A DNA stretch of 64,000 nucleotides from Glycine soja. Its lineage: Eukaryota > Streptophyta > Magnoliopsida > Fabales > Fabaceae. This document shows positions 1 through 11,136 of the stretch, piece after piece (within the stretch, counting starts at the first letter, position 1; each line of letters starts with the position of its first letter). Position numbers and translations under genes: made by a program. The notes below the pieces were generated by a model. That model saw only the letters and a program-made list of their open reading frames with translations. It was not told the origin of the DNA and made no database searches. The stretch lies in the NCBI RefSeq assembly GCF_004193775.1, contig NC_041011.1, forward strand, positions 10,443,656 through 10,507,655. Direction: 5' to 3'.

Positions 1-234
1 CTAGTGGAGCCAGTCCAAGTGATAGAGGTGTCGTCCTCTGAAGAAGACCCTAAGGAGGACCCAGAGGAGTTACCTCCTGAGCCTGCTGTGGATGCTCTTG
101 ACTTTCCAGAAGATGATGAGGACCCACTCCCTGATGTAGATTCTCCAGAGGATGTCATGTCAGCATCTGAGGCAGACTCTACGGAGGAGAGCGGCCCTGG
201 AGGGACGGCAAATAGTGGAGACTCTTCATCATAG
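1..234 (+). CDS. C-terminal tail of an acidic protein, probably retroelement-derived (5' cut by window edge)
   Basis: Frame 1 is open from the window edge to a TAG at 232-234, so the protein starts upstream of the window. The visible 77 residues are strongly acidic, rich in E, D, P and S (runs such as SSSEEDP and FPEDDEDP), and end in a Gly/Ser tail. There is no catalytic motif, membrane segment or zinc finger. Similar acidic tails occur at the end of gag-like or accessory proteins of legume retroelements, and the downstream sequence is TE-derived, so a retroelement origin is the best guess. A host protein tail cannot be excluded. Confidence 0.35.
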   Translation, partial: LVEPVQVIEVSSSEEDPKEDPEELPPEPAVDALDFPEDDEDPLPDVDSPEDVMSASEADSTEESGPGGTANSGDSSS

Positions 235-804
235 TAGACGGCTCCTTAGATTAGGTTTACATACTTTTATGGGTGGGTGTATCTAGTTCGGACTACTAGG
301 TTTACTCTTTTGATTTTTGGGGTGGGTAGACCTATTGTATAGAAATTTTGATGATTGTATATATGTGGCTGAAGCCACCACAGTTGATACCTTTGCTCTG
401 GATGTCACTATGTATTTTGCAAACTCTCATATTTTGGACAGTTTTAGATGATGATTGTAATTATGTTCAATCTTGTTATTTGAAAAGAAAGTGTTAACAA
501 ACTTTATTTGAAAGAGAGTTTACCGACCATATTTTATTTTATTATTTTTCACGTGACGACCTAAAATAATGGCTGGCATATTTTTCTTTTTGAAAGAGTA
601 AAATAGTTTAGAGGTTATGAGTGATCAGAAATAAATGACTCCGAATAGAGTTGTGAACTAGCCATTCAGGACTCTATAGTGATAATTTTCCTTCTGAACT
701 TAATTACTGTGAAAAAGAGAGAGAAACGAAAAAGAAAAAGAAAAAAAAATTCCCATGGTTTTTGTTATTTAATTTATTACTATTAAACCAGTCATTATTT
801 AGGG
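235..804. other. Non-coding TE-derived spacer and junction with the Tat pol remnant
   Basis: No coding sequence is supported. It reads as 3' untranslated sequence of the preceding ORF. A TGACGACC-type string at 554 resembles the start of some gypsy LTRs, but no matching end is visible. A purine run at about 715-750 is followed by a switch at about 750-805 into the middle of a gypsy RNase H domain. The missing reverse transcriptase upstream marks this as a deletion or insertion breakpoint. Confidence 0.3.
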
Positions 805-2843
805 ACGCCACAATGCGAGATGAACTACTCATTGCTAGAAAGGACATGTTGTGCCTTGGCGTGGGCAGCTCATTGTTTGAGGCAGTATATGTTGAGTTAC
901 ACTACTTGGTTGGTGTCCAAAATGGATACCATCATGTACATCTTCAAAAAGCCCGCTCTTACTAGGATAATAATTCAGTGGCAGGTTTTATTGTCGGAAT
1001 TCGTTATCATCTACGTCACTCAGAAGGCAATAAAAAGGAGCGCCTTGACAGATTATCTAGCTCAACAACCCATAAGTGATTATCAGCCTATGCATCCAGA
1101 ATTCCCTGACGAGGATATTGTGGCCCTATTTGAGGGAGATGTTGAAGATAAAGATAGAGATAAGTGGGTTGTATGGTTTGATGGTGCGTCTAATGCACTG
1201 GGTCATGGAATTGGGGGCAATGTTGGTTTTTCCAGACAAACAATGTTTGCCTTTCACAACTAAATTGTGTTTTGATTGTACAAATAATATGGCAGAATAT
1301 GAAGCATGCGCCCTAAGGATCCGAGCGGTGGTCGACTTTAAGGTCAAGTTGCTCAAAGTATACGGAGACTCGACGTTGGTAATTCATTAGTTGAAAGGTG
1401 AATGGGAGACCAGAGACCACAAGTTGGTGCCTTACCAGGCTTACATAAAGGAATTGATGGAACTCTTTGATGATATATCATTTCATCACATTTATAGAGA
1501 GGAAAACCAAATGGTTGACGCTCTTGTCACTCTATTGTCCATGTTCAAAGTAAGCCCTCACGGAGATTTTCCATGGATCGACATCAAATGTCGTGTTGAG
1601 CCTACACACTGTTTTTTGATAGAAGAAGAGGAAGATGGTAAACCTTGGCACTTCAATATCAAATGATACATTAAGGACAAGGAATACCCACCCGAGGCCT
1701 CTGACAACGACAAAAGGACATTACGGAGGTTGGCAGCCAGTTTCCTCTTGAGTGGGAATGTCTTATATAAAAGAAAATATGATATGGTGTTGCTTCGATG
1801 TGTAAATGCGAACAAGGCTGAACAAATACTATTGGAGGTGCATGAGGAATCCTTTGGTACCCATGCCAATGGACACGCCATTGCCTGAAAGATTCGGAGG
1901 GCGGGATATTATTGGCTCACTATGGAGAGTGATTGTTGTGTTCATGTGAGGAAATGCCATAAATGCTAGAACTTTGCTAATAATGTTAATGCTCCACCTG
2001 AATCGTTGAACGTGTTGGCAGCACCGTGGTCGTTCTCAATGTTGGGCACAGACGTAATTGGGGCTATCAAACCCAAGGGTTCAAATGGGCATCGCTTCAT
2101 CTTAGTCATCATTGATTACTTCACAAAATGGGTGGAAGTGGTCTCATATGCTAACGTGACTAGGAATGAGGTGATTAGGTTCATCAAGAAAGAAATAATT
2201 TGTAGATATGGATTGTCCAAAAAGATCATCACCGATAATGCCACCAATTTAAACAACAAGATGATGAAGGAAATGTGTGAGGATTTCAAAATCCAACACT
2301 ATAATTCAACGCCTTATCGGCCCAAGATGAATGGGGCAGTTGAGGTCGCTAATAAAAACATCAAGAAGATCGTTTAGAAGATGACCATGTTGTACAAGGA
2401 TTAGCACGAGATGATACCCTTCGCATTGCATGGTTATCGGACTTCTGTACGCACCTCCCATTTGAGGTGGAGATTCCTTCTTTGAGAATTCTAGCAGAGT
2501 CGGGATTGGAAGAAGCGGAATGGGCCTAGACATGTTTTGACCAGTTAAATCTTATTGAGGGAAAGAGATTGGCTGCCGTGAGCCATGGGCGGCTATATCA
2601 GAGCAGAATGAAAAGCGTTGTTGACAAAAGAGTGCGCTCGCGTGAGTTCAGCAAGGGGGACCTTGTTCTGAAGAAAGTATCGCAGGTTCAGAAGGATCAC
2701 CGAGGGAAATGGGCCCCAAACTATGAGGACCATTTGTGGTAAAAAGGGCTTTCTCAAGAAGAGCATTGTTGCTCATGAATATGGATGATGAAGAGCTGCC
2801 TTTGCCTATGAATTCTGATGTCGTCAAGCGATATTATGCATAA
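805..2843 (+). pseudogene. Tat/gypsy pol remnant: RNase H, archaeal-type RNase H and integrase
   Basis: Translation across frames gives, in order: the end of the RT-linked RNase H (YSLLERTCCALAWAA at about 822); a second RNase H with its acidic residues in WFDGAS (about 1168), MAEYEA (about 1290), YGDSTLV (about 1361) and MVDAL (about 1511); an integrase zinc-binding part ending in CHKC (about 1951); the integrase core with GTDVIG (about 2046), ITDNATN (about 2229) and the Glu of GAVEVANKN (about 2335); and a C-terminal part ending in VVKRYYA and a stop at 2841-2843. Disruptions include a 1-base frameshift near 1210, in-frame stops at 1388 (TAG) and 1664 (TGA), and more stops near 1885, 1966, 2374 and 2402. 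Several stops look like C-to-T changes at CAG or TGG codons, as expected from methylated-cytosine decay. The polyprotein normally processes and integrates element cDNA; this copy cannot. Confidence 0.85.
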
Positions 2844-4553
2844 TACTTGGGGCAATTCAAAGTCTCAATGTTTGGGCCTCCTTAAGGACTCATTAGGATC
2901 TCCACATCTTAGGCTATCTCTCCCTCTAAATGTTGTGTCTTTTTCACTTTTTATTGTTGATGGGCATGAATGTACACTCTCATTTTGCTCGCTCACATGA
3001 CCCACACTTTAGAGCCAATGGCCGAATCTGTTCGATCAGAAGTCGCTCGTTCAGCACGTTCGGTAGGGGTATCGTAAGCATTGAGTAAAATTGAAAAAAA
3101 AAACAAAAAAACACAACACTTGGTTAACTGTTGCCTTAAATGAATGTTCAATAAAAACATGCAATTGCATCTTATTATCTCTAAATGTTTTACAAAGGAA
3201 AAATGAATGAAGAGACATTTTGGGTTATGATAGGCGCCACACCAACTTGGGTAAACTTAGAGGCAGATAGGAAAGGCGATGCGAGCATGTCATAGCATTT
3301 TTAAACATTTGCATGTTAACATTCTCTTTTTCAAGGCATTAGAGCAGGTGCCAACATGTGCTAAGTCCATGATCGGATTTGCTCATGATTGAAGAAATAA
3401 TTAGGAAGGATGAGATGGCGAAGCCTCGACTATAACCACGCATCTGGCTAAAGACGTTAAAGAAGCGCTCCTAGGAGGCAACCTAGTATCTCTAAACTTT
3501 GCTCTTTAATTTTATGCTTTATGCTTTATGCTTTCTGTTATGAGTTGGTGTTGTTCGTTTTTCTTTTTGAATTATCTCATGAATTTGCCTAGGATTTATA
3601 TGTAATTATAAGGCTTATAAAAAAATTATTATAATAATAAAAAAAAACTTTTTTTCAAAAAAAAAATAATTAACTTGCCTAGGTGAAGGATCTGCTCGCT
3701 TAGGCGAGTCAGTGAGGACGACAACCTTAAATAAGAGGTGAAATCTGATTTCACCCCATTTTCTCCAAATTCCAAACCTTCATCACTCAAAACCCATGAG
3801 GCATCCATTTTGGCAGCAGCATCAAGCCATCTAAGTGTGCATTCCCTTTAAATCTTTTGCATTCCTTTCATCTCATCCAAGTAAAAATCATCTTCAGCTC
3901 GAAGTTTCGTTTTCTTCTTGTTATGTTTGATGATTTGTGCTTTCTTTTTGAACGGGAAATGCAATGTAGATGATGGTTGTTTGGTTGTTTCTTTTGGTGT
4001 AAAAGTGCGTTGGTTTGAATCATAGTAGGCCATCCTTGTTGGTTTACCCTTTTGCATTGTTTATTTATGCTCGAATCCTCATTTTTGCATGCTTAAACAT
4101 GTGCACACCAAGTGTTCGATGAAAAGCCACAAGGGTTAGACTATGTTTTCTTTTAAGTTTTGAAATGTTGGACATGTTTAGTCACTTAATTAGGTATGAT
4201 ACCAATTCAAATTGATAATTTACATAGGGTTGTGAATTGAATTGAGAAAATCATTTGAGTTACCAATGGGCAAGTAACTTGTTAGGTTTGAATCACCACC
4301 ACTTTCTTGTTAAAATTGGGGCAGCTAGGTGGATTGAATTTGTGGTTAATGATGCTCTTTGGTTGTAAGGCTATTATAGATTGAACTTGTGCGTAAATTA
4401 GCTCCTTGGTTGCTAAAAAATAAATTAAATATATGAAAAAGTATATATACATATGTATATATAAAAGAAAAATTCAATGGCTAGCTCATTTTTTAAAATA
4501 AATTTTGCTAAGATACTAGTGTCATTTTTCCTTTGTTTTTTTGGTTGTCAAAG
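2844..4553 (+). other. Non-coding interval between pol and the extra ORF of the Tat element, with an LTR-like promoter module
   Basis: No open frame is supported. At 3690-3706 there is a GC-rich imperfect palindrome (GCTCGCTTAGGCGAGTC) of the same type as those in the 3' LTR. It is followed within about 25 bases by a TTAAATAAG string that could serve as a TATA element, then a pyrimidine-rich leader. A possible splice donor (GTAAAA, 3881) and a weak acceptor (CAAAG directly before the ATG at 4554) would join that leader to the downstream ORF. The order palindrome, TATA-like, leader copies the order seen in the LTR at 8527-8680. This promoter idea is inference from layout only. Confidence 0.35.
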
Positions 4554-5865
4554 ATGGCCCCGAAGAAACTTTCTGCTAAAAGAGCTAGGAAAGCCGCTAT
4601 AGGAGAAGGATCAAGTACGGCTCCACCTATACATCGAGTTTGATGGGCACCGATTCCGAAGCGAGGAGCATCAGTGCCGTTTTGAGGTGACTGAGGATTG
4701 GTCTTTTCTCAAAGAAAGACGGGTCTAGCTAGCGGAGGGAAAGTATGCAGAATTCCAAGCCGAAGTTGCCAGGAGGCGTTGGACACAACTGACAGAGCCT
4801 ATGGCAAAGTATGATCCTAAAGTAGTCATGTAGTTTTACGCAAACTCCTGGCCTACTGAAGAAGGAGTCATGGACAAGTGCTCCTGCGTGAGGGGTGAAT
4901 GGATCCCATATGACAGAGATGCTATCAACTAATTCTTGGGGCATCCATTGATCTTAGAAGAGGGACAATGATGCAAGTACATTGAGAGAAGAAGCCAATT
5001 TTTAGGTTTTGATGAAGAGGCCATAAGTTAGCTACTTTGCTCCCCGGGACATGATTTTGCATGGAGCGTAGCAAGGAGGCGGGTGCAGATCATGCGCACT
5101 AGCATGACCACTCTAACTCAAATTTGGATGACGCTCCTGCTCAATAACATCCTTCCCAGTGACCATAACTCTGATCTCACGCTACCCAAATGTCAGTTGG
5201 TCTATAACATCATGACCCAGATCAATGTCCATATGGCGTAACTTATCTTAGATGCCATCCACTAGTTTGTAGGTATTGCACCACCGAGACACCCGGTGGA
5301 CCTTGAGAAGTCCAATAGTGCACTGGGTTTTCCGGCATTGATTACAAGTCTCTGCCAATTCTACGGAGTACTGATCGCACCGACAAAGCTTATCCAACCT
5401 CCCATTAATAGGACATTCACTGAGAAATATTGCATGCCAAGGTAGGCACAGCAGCCGGGGCAATACCAACAACAGCAGCCAACCGCAGACGCACCACCAT
5501 CGCCTCCACATCAGCCACCATCTCTAGAGTCCATCTCAAATCACATATAGAGGATGGAGCTCTAGATGCACGCATACATGCAACATTTGGCTGATCAGTA
5601 GACAATAAACCATAGGGGCCAGATGCAGTTGAATAACTACTTCTATTAGTATACACTGCACTTGCATCGCCAGGACCCTAACCCTTACCCGTGGCCTACT
5701 CCCGAGTAGTTTAGAGCCACTGTCGCATGGCCTGGGGATAGGCCCAATTTTTAGGAGGAGGCAGGTCCTACAGATGCTTAAGGAGTTTCCCAAGGGAACG
5801 AAGGTGGAGCCGAGGACGATGGAGACATGGCAGATTTGCTTGATTTCTTCAATGGAGGAGGTTGA
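4554..5865 (+). pseudogene. Extra ORF of the Tat element, plant-transposon-protein type (Transposase_32-like)
   Basis: An ATG at 4554 opens MAPKKLSAKRARKAA, a lysine/arginine-rich start, followed after a stop at about 4641 and a frameshift by a conserved-looking domain: FYANSWPTEEGV (about 4838), RGEWIPYDRDAI (about 4890), FLGHPLILEEGQ (about 4934), ILPSDHNSDL (about 5150), ALGFPALI (about 5321) and PTKLI (about 5381). A proline/glutamine-rich tail ends in LLDFFNGGG and a TGA at 5863-5865. The pattern matches a large family of soybean proteins usually labelled 'putative plant transposon protein'; its function is unknown. At least ten in-frame stops or shifts break it. It lies downstream of pol in the same direction, the place where some plant gypsy elements keep an env-like or accessory ORF. 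Whether it is a gag relative, an envelope-like protein or a domesticated fragment cannot be told from sequence alone. Confidence 0.65.
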
Positions 5866-7254
5866 GCTCCCCGACCGCGATCTTCTAAATTTGTGAACTT
5901 GTCTTTATCTTATTTATTGCTTTGTTATGTTATTTTGTTGTGATGATTGTTTAAAAATGAAACTTTTCGTGTGGTTCTTTATCTTAAATTTGTGATGATT
6001 GTTTGATGGTGTAGTCTTGGATTATAAGTTTGTCCGGGATTCCAACCTTTTCCTTAAAACTAACATGCTTTTGAAAGAAACAACCACCAGTACCCTTCGA
6101 AATTTTTTTAGATCAAAACACAACAAAAAGGGTTTTCGAAAAAAAAATATGTATCTTGAGGATGAAAATAATGAAGGGCTTTCCTGAATACCAAAATGGA
6201 CTCAAATGTTTTTTGCATGGACTTGATAAAAGAACAATTGTTGAAACACTGATTTGATCTGAATGTGGAAATAGGCCCTAAGCTTTAGTGACTGTGTGTC
6301 ACCATAAATTTTATACTGAGTGTTCACATGGATATGATCTACGATTGGTTTTGCATGAATTTTTAATTGTCATAACATATGATTCATAGAAGTGATTCGG
6401 ACATTCTTTCTTTCTAAGCCATTGGCCAAACAACTTTCCCAATATACATTATTTTTGCCATCTGCAAGCCCTATGAGCCAGACACTTGATTTTTATCAGA
6501 ACACTAACCTAGGATGAAGGTTTCCTACCTTACCTTAGGATATGAGAGCATGGGTGTTTTCAAGGGAGATTTCTATCATTTTTGTGGCTAGTCGTGGATT
6601 TTGAAGGAAGTTAGATATTCATCAGGAAAGAATGGAAGAAAATAAGGAAAAAAATAATCAAAAAAATAAAAAATGGAAAAGAGCAAAAAAGGAAAATAGA
6701 AAAGAAAAACAAGTTCTTTGGAATAAACAAATGTCTAAACCATGTATAGAGTTGTTGTAAAGAGTAAAAAGGAAGAAAAATAATAATAACTTGGTCAAGG
6801 CATGAAAGGATAGGAAGTGATCGCGCATTTAAGTTACTAGTCAAATCTTTATGTCTGCTCTCTTATTCACACCACACAAAAAAAAGCAACCAAAGCCAAA
6901 ATTTCCTACAAGTCCAACCTTAAAAAGACCTATTGATCCATGATGATTATGCGCATTATCCTTGATTTGATGGGAAATGACTTGCAAAATCAATTTATGA
7001 CATAACTGTGATTTGGAATTGGGATGAAACACTTTCCTGTGTGAAGTTTTATACACCTTTGAGTGGTTTTCCTCTATTTAATTGAATCCATTGTTTCTTC
7101 TAATGTTTCTTTAGAAACGAAATGCAAAATGTCTTAATCTCATTATTGGTTATGAGAAATTCTATCTGTTTGTCACATTATTTTTGGAAAAAATGTGTGT
7201 TGTTCTGATCGGTTTGGGGGTTTGATTTCTTTACCAAGCGTGTTCGCATTTAGT
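5866..7254. other. Non-coding 3' region of the Tat element before the repeat array
   Basis: No coding sequence is supported. It is AT-rich with an A/G-rich stretch at about 6630-6790 whose complement gives only low-complexity phenylalanine-rich frames. It belongs to the long 3' untranslated part of the Tat element by position. No TIRs, RNA genes or other repeats were recognised inside it. Confidence 0.4.
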
Positions 7255-8170
7255 GAAAGTTTTCAGAGACTTCAATGTCTCCAATCTTTTACATTTACAA
7301 GACTTCAATATCTTCAATCTTTTATATTTACAAGACTTCAGTGTCTTTAGTCTTTTACATTTACAAGACTTCAATGTCTTCTGTCTTTTACATTACAAGA
7401 CTTCAACATCTTCAGTCTTTTGCATTTACAAGACATCAATGTCTTCAGTCTTTTACATTTACAAGACTTCAATGTCTTCAGTCTTTTACATTTCAAATAC
7501 TTCAATGTCTTCAATCTTTTACATTTACAAGACTTCAATGTCTTCTATCTTTTACATTTCAAAGACTTCAATGTCTTCAATCTATTACAAGACTTCAATA
7601 TCTTCAGTCTTTTACATTTACAAGACTTCAATGTCTTCAGTCTTTCACATTTCAAAGACTTCAATGTCTTCTGTCTTTTACATTTCAATGATTTCAATGT
7701 CTTCAGTCTTTACATTTACAAGACTTCAACGTCTTCAATCTTTCACATTTCCAAAGACTTTAATGTCTTTTGTCTTTTACTTTTTTTTTTACAAGACTTC
7801 AATGTCTTCAGTCTTTAACTTTACAAGACTTCAACGTCTTCAGTGTTTCACATTTCCAAAGACTTCAATATCTTCTATCTTTTACTTCTTTTATAAGACT
7901 TTAATGTCTTCAGTCTTTACATTTACAAGACTTCAACGCTTCAGTCTTTCACATTTCCAAAGACTCCAATGTCTTCTGTCTTTTACTTCTTTTACATGAC
8001 TTCAATGTCTTCAGTCATTATATTTATAAGACTTCAATGTCTTCAGTCATTCACATTTCCAAAGAATACAATGTCTCCTATATTTTACTTCTTTTACAAG
8101 ACTTCAATGTCTTCAGTCTTTTACAAAGACTTCAATATCTCCAGTCTTATGTTTTACAAGACTATGATGT
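7255..8170 (+). repeat. Tandem array of a ~30-34-bp unit (AGACTTCAATGTCTTC...)
   Basis: About 900 bases consist of repeats of a unit built on AGACTTCAATGTCTTCAGTC followed by TTTTACATTTACA, with unit lengths drifting between roughly 28 and 40 bases. The core is an imperfect palindrome: AGAC at one end pairs with GTCT at the other. All three forward frames stay open for long stretches only because the repeat lacks stops, so the apparent proteins are artefacts. Long tandem arrays just upstream of the 3' LTR are typical of Tat/Ogre elements and probably arise by replication slippage. The array ends about 180 bases before the LTR. Confidence 0.85.
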
Positions 8171-8347
8171 CTTTTGCTTGATGCTTTCGATATTTCAATG
8201 TCAATGTCCTTTTGCTTTTTTTTGGTTTCACTTCCTTTGTTTCCTCTGGCGTTCGGTTTCGAATAGCAAGATCGCTCAAATGAAATTAGTGTCCTTATCT
8301 TTACTTACCTTTTCATTTTCAATAAAAGATAAGTAAAAATGGGCAAC

Positions 8348-9541
8348 TGTCAGACCCTAATTTTGTCCGGGAAATATCGTTTGATGTGATATTTTTTTTC
8401 TTGCTAGTCAAATTACGATATTTGACGCTAGTTACAGTGTGAAGCAAGTAATCACTCAGTGTTTTGATCAAGAAAACAAAAAGATACCAAGGAAGGGGGC
8501 AAAAGAGTTTTTTTTTTCTAGACCCTAGCTCGCTCAGGCTAGCACCAGGCTCGCCTGGGCCATGAAATGGCTTCGTGCCTAAGCAACCAGCTCACCTAGG
8601 CGAGCTCATTCCTTCAGAGCTAAGCATTAGCTCGCCTGGGCGAGCTTCCCCTGCCCTAAAATGGCTTTTTCCTATAAATAACCATGTTGGGGAGGGGTTT
8701 AAGGGTTCAAAAGTTGGAAACAGAAAGAGAAAGAGAGAAAGAAGAGGAAGAAGGAAGAAAAACGAAGTCGAGGCACTACCAAATCGCGACCGTGATCATT
8801 GCCTACATCGTTCTCTTGTTCTGTGTCTCTTGTGCAACAGTCGGTTAGTTTTTTCCAAGGGTCGAATGTAATCATTGTACCCTTAGGGGTCCCCTCTGTT
8901 ATTATGTGCATATTCATCTTCTCCATTTATCATCGGTGATCTCGTTTTTATTTGTAAAGTTTAATCCTAACCGATCACTAGTGCTGTAAAATTGTCTTTA
9001 AAAAGATTGAAAGTTAATAAACAAAACCAAAATAAAAACCAACTCCTAACTAAACTTCTCTCCATCAAATATCATTTGAGATCGTTTCAAGGTCCAACGC
9101 CTTAACGACCTTCTTGTTTGTAATAAAAATGAATCCCTCAAAAGCATAAAACCAACTCAACACACAAATTTTCTCACTTTAAAGAACTACGTAGGTCTGA
9201 ATTCCTTATCGCACCTGAGGATACGTAGGACCAAGGGCAACCCCCCTTGTCGACCCTAAAAAAAATAAAAATATAAAAAAAGAGGAAAAATAAATGATTT
9301 TGAAGTCACGTTGTGCACACTCAATTAAAGTCTGTCGTCCCTTGTGACGGGCACGTGGGGTGTTAATACCTTCCCTATGCGTAAACTCCCGAACCCATAT
9401 TTTCAAAATTCACAGACTTCTTTTTGGTTTTTCTAACATTTTCCTTAAACAAAACGTTGGTGGCAACTCCCGTGCGTTTTCTTTTAGAAGACGTACCTTT
9501 TTCATTTTGCTCGCACGCTCGTCCTAGGGTAGGTTGCGACA
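8348..9541 (+). repeat. 3' LTR of the Tat-lineage element
   Basis: The 1194-base block starts TGTCAGACCCTAATTTTGTC and ends AGGTTGCGACA, giving the canonical TG...CA ends. The 5 bases before it (GCAAC) do not match the bases after it, so it is not a solo LTR with a simple TSD. Inside are three GC-rich palindromic segments of the GCTCGCCTGGGCGAGC type (8527-8655), then a TATA box (TATAAATA, 8673-8680), then a purine-rich leader. A PCR-free check would be to find the same block at the left end of related elements. Confidence 0.75.
8673..8680 (+). promoter_or_regulatory. TATA box of the Tat LTR
   Basis: TATAAATA lies about 20 bases after the last GC-rich palindrome and is followed by a purine-rich leader, as expected for an LTR promoter. 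Transcription would begin roughly 30 bases downstream. Confidence 0.55.
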
Positions 9542-9908
9542 ATTCTCAAAATATTTTATTTTATTTTTTTTAAGAAAATCATTCTAAGACGATTCTCAGA
9601 AAAATCGTCTTAGAATGTCTACATTTTAAGACGGTTTTTTTCACAAAATCTTCTTAGAATCCTCAATATATTTTAATTTTTTAAAAAAACATTCTAAGAC
9701 AGTTCTTTGAAAAACCGTCTTAGACTGTACACATTCTAAGACGGTTATTTTTCTGAAAATCGTGTTAGATTTATAGCTTTTCTAAGATAGTTTTCTAGGA
9801 ACTGTCGTTGTAGATGCGAATATTCTACGATGTTGTCTATAACGACGATTAATAACCGTCGTAGAATGTCCTAAATAACTTATGTAGAATGTCTATTATG
9901 TAGTAGTG
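9542..9908 (-). mobile_element. Terminal/subterminal part of a CACTA transposon
   Basis: Read on the minus strand from 9908 the sequence begins CACTACTACATAATAGAC, the CACTA signature. The following 360 bases contain many copies of ATTCTAAGACGG and its complement, arranged as short inverted pairs (for example 9580-9618, where CATTCTAAGACGATT is answered by AATCGTCTTAGAATG). Subterminal arrays of this kind are the transposase-binding regions of CACTA elements. The terminus points rightwards, so the body should lie to the left, but at 9541 it is replaced by the Tat LTR. Either the Tat element inserted into this CACTA or a deletion joined them. No transposase is visible. Confidence 0.75.
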
Positions 9909-10704
9909 TGTGCCTGCCGCTGGACCTCTGGGAAGGCATTACCAATGTCGACGTATCGGAAATGTCTCGATCGATTGACGTTTGATGTTCTTTGCTGGAT
10001 GCCTTACGGTGGGCACCATGCAATTAGAGAGTTCGAGCTCATTTCTTGTTTTTTTGGACATATCCGATGGAGTCCTATTGTTGTCATACATCGACCGAAG
10101 AGGGTTGTGTGGTAGTTTGGGTATGTTCAAACTATTCCTCCACACTCTCCGGGTTCAAGATTATGCTTAGAAGATATTGGCGATAGATTGATGCATTTCT
10201 TTGAGTACCTTGCATTGGTAGGTCAGATTTATGTTGTGCTTGGGCAGTGTGCATCAGACTACATCGACTAGTTCTACATGATTTTGTATCCTTTCATGAG
10301 GCCGGCACAACCCAAGGATCTAGTCAGACATCCACTTGTCGTGCAAGATTACACATATGTCGAACCAGATATGCCTCAATACCCGGTTGCGGCAACTGCA
10401 CATGCAGCTTCTCATGTAGAGTAGCCTCGACATGCAGTGGTAACATATATATTCATCTTACTCAGAATTTCATTTTATTTAAACATGCAATATGTATAAA
10501 CCTTATCCGTTGTTGTGAATGTCATAGGAGGCTTGTCAAGTAATAGCTGAAAGGTTAGAGCGGTTACTCAACCTAAGGATAATGAGTGAAGGCACAAAAA
10601 CATACGATGTCATGGAAGACTGCCTAAGGATCGCTAGAGGTGTGACTGCGGATCACAATGTATATATGCAGTTGCGACGAATGCGGGGCATGGAAGACGC
10701 ATGA
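9909..10704 (+). pseudogene. Plant mobile domain (PMD / MAIN-like) protein, C-terminal part, carried by a MULE
   Basis: The first exon (to 10439) reads DRLTFDVLCWMPYGGHHAIR, IREFELISCFFGHIRW, VVIHRP and, after a stop at 10113-10115 (TGGTAG), continues in the same frame with QIYVVLGQCASDYID and MPQYPVAATA. A GT donor at 10440 and AG acceptor at 10526-10527 join it in phase to a second exon (10528-10704) with ERLERLLNLRIMSEG and RIARGVTADHNVY, ending at TGA 10702-10704. This is the PMD (aminotransferase-like, MAIN family) C-terminus, a family found both as host genes involved in silencing and as cargo of transposons. At least three in-frame stops make it a pseudogene. Its 5' part is lost where the CACTA end begins at 9908. 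It converges on the MULE transposase, which runs on the other strand. Confidence 0.8.
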
Positions 10705-11136
10705 AGACATTTACAATTTTTTAGGAAATGTACAGACAATGTTTATCATTTTATTTTATTTGACAACATTTTTATTTTACCAAATTTTATTTGAAACTTT
10801 TTTATATTGCTATAGAACTGCTTATATCAACACATGCGAATTACACCATAAACCTTATATTCCACACGTAACAAAAATTTTAATAAGTTTTGAATTAACC
10901 CTAAATTGTAGCACTAAACCGTAGTCGACAACGCGCATAACACTAAACCCTACGTATTATAGTAACCCTAAACCGTTTGAACGTAAAGGACAATTAACAT
11001 AATTATGTGAATTTCCAATGAAACAACTGTATATGATTGTAATACATGAAAATTACATAAGTACCTAAATCTTCACTATTCTCTTAAATCAACATAGTCT
11101 ATTTTTAGCATCATCAAATTTTTGTACTCCTGCATT
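10705..11136. other. Spacer between convergent PMD and transposase pseudogenes
   Basis: AT-rich, with a few CCCTAAA-like strings (10889-10975). It holds the presumed 3' ends of the two convergent genes. No ORF or RNA gene is supported. Confidence 0.4.

Larger units (their letters stand above)
805..9541 (+). mobile_element. Decayed Tat-lineage Ty3/gypsy retrotransposon, 3' part
   Basis: In order this stretch holds the RNase H, second (archaeal-type) RNase H and integrase part of pol, a 1.7-kb non-coding interval, an extra plant-transposon-type ORF, a 0.9-kb tandem-repeat array and a 3' LTR. The dual RNase H arrangement and the tandem repeats between the genes and the 3' LTR are known hallmarks of the Tat/Ogre lineage. 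The gag, protease and reverse transcriptase part and the 5' LTR are missing or lie outside the window. All reading frames carry stops or frameshifts, so the element is dead. The 5 bases before the 3' LTR and those after it do not match, as expected when only one LTR is present. Confidence 0.8.

Noticed and set aside
5248..5793. Three minus-strand ORFs of 79-87 codons
   Set aside because: Shadows of the decayed plus-strand plant-transposon ORF.
7255..8170. CRISPR-like array
   Set aside because: Units are contiguous and diverged, no unique spacers, eukaryotic context.
7253..8336. Four long overlapping plus-strand frames (up to 248 codons) that could be read as a repeat protein
   Set aside because: All three frames are open because the tandem unit lacks stops; sequences are low-complexity echoes of one DNA repeat.
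8348..9541. Solo LTR with its own TSD
   Set aside because: GCAAC before and AATTC after do not match; coding remnants of the same element lie upstream.
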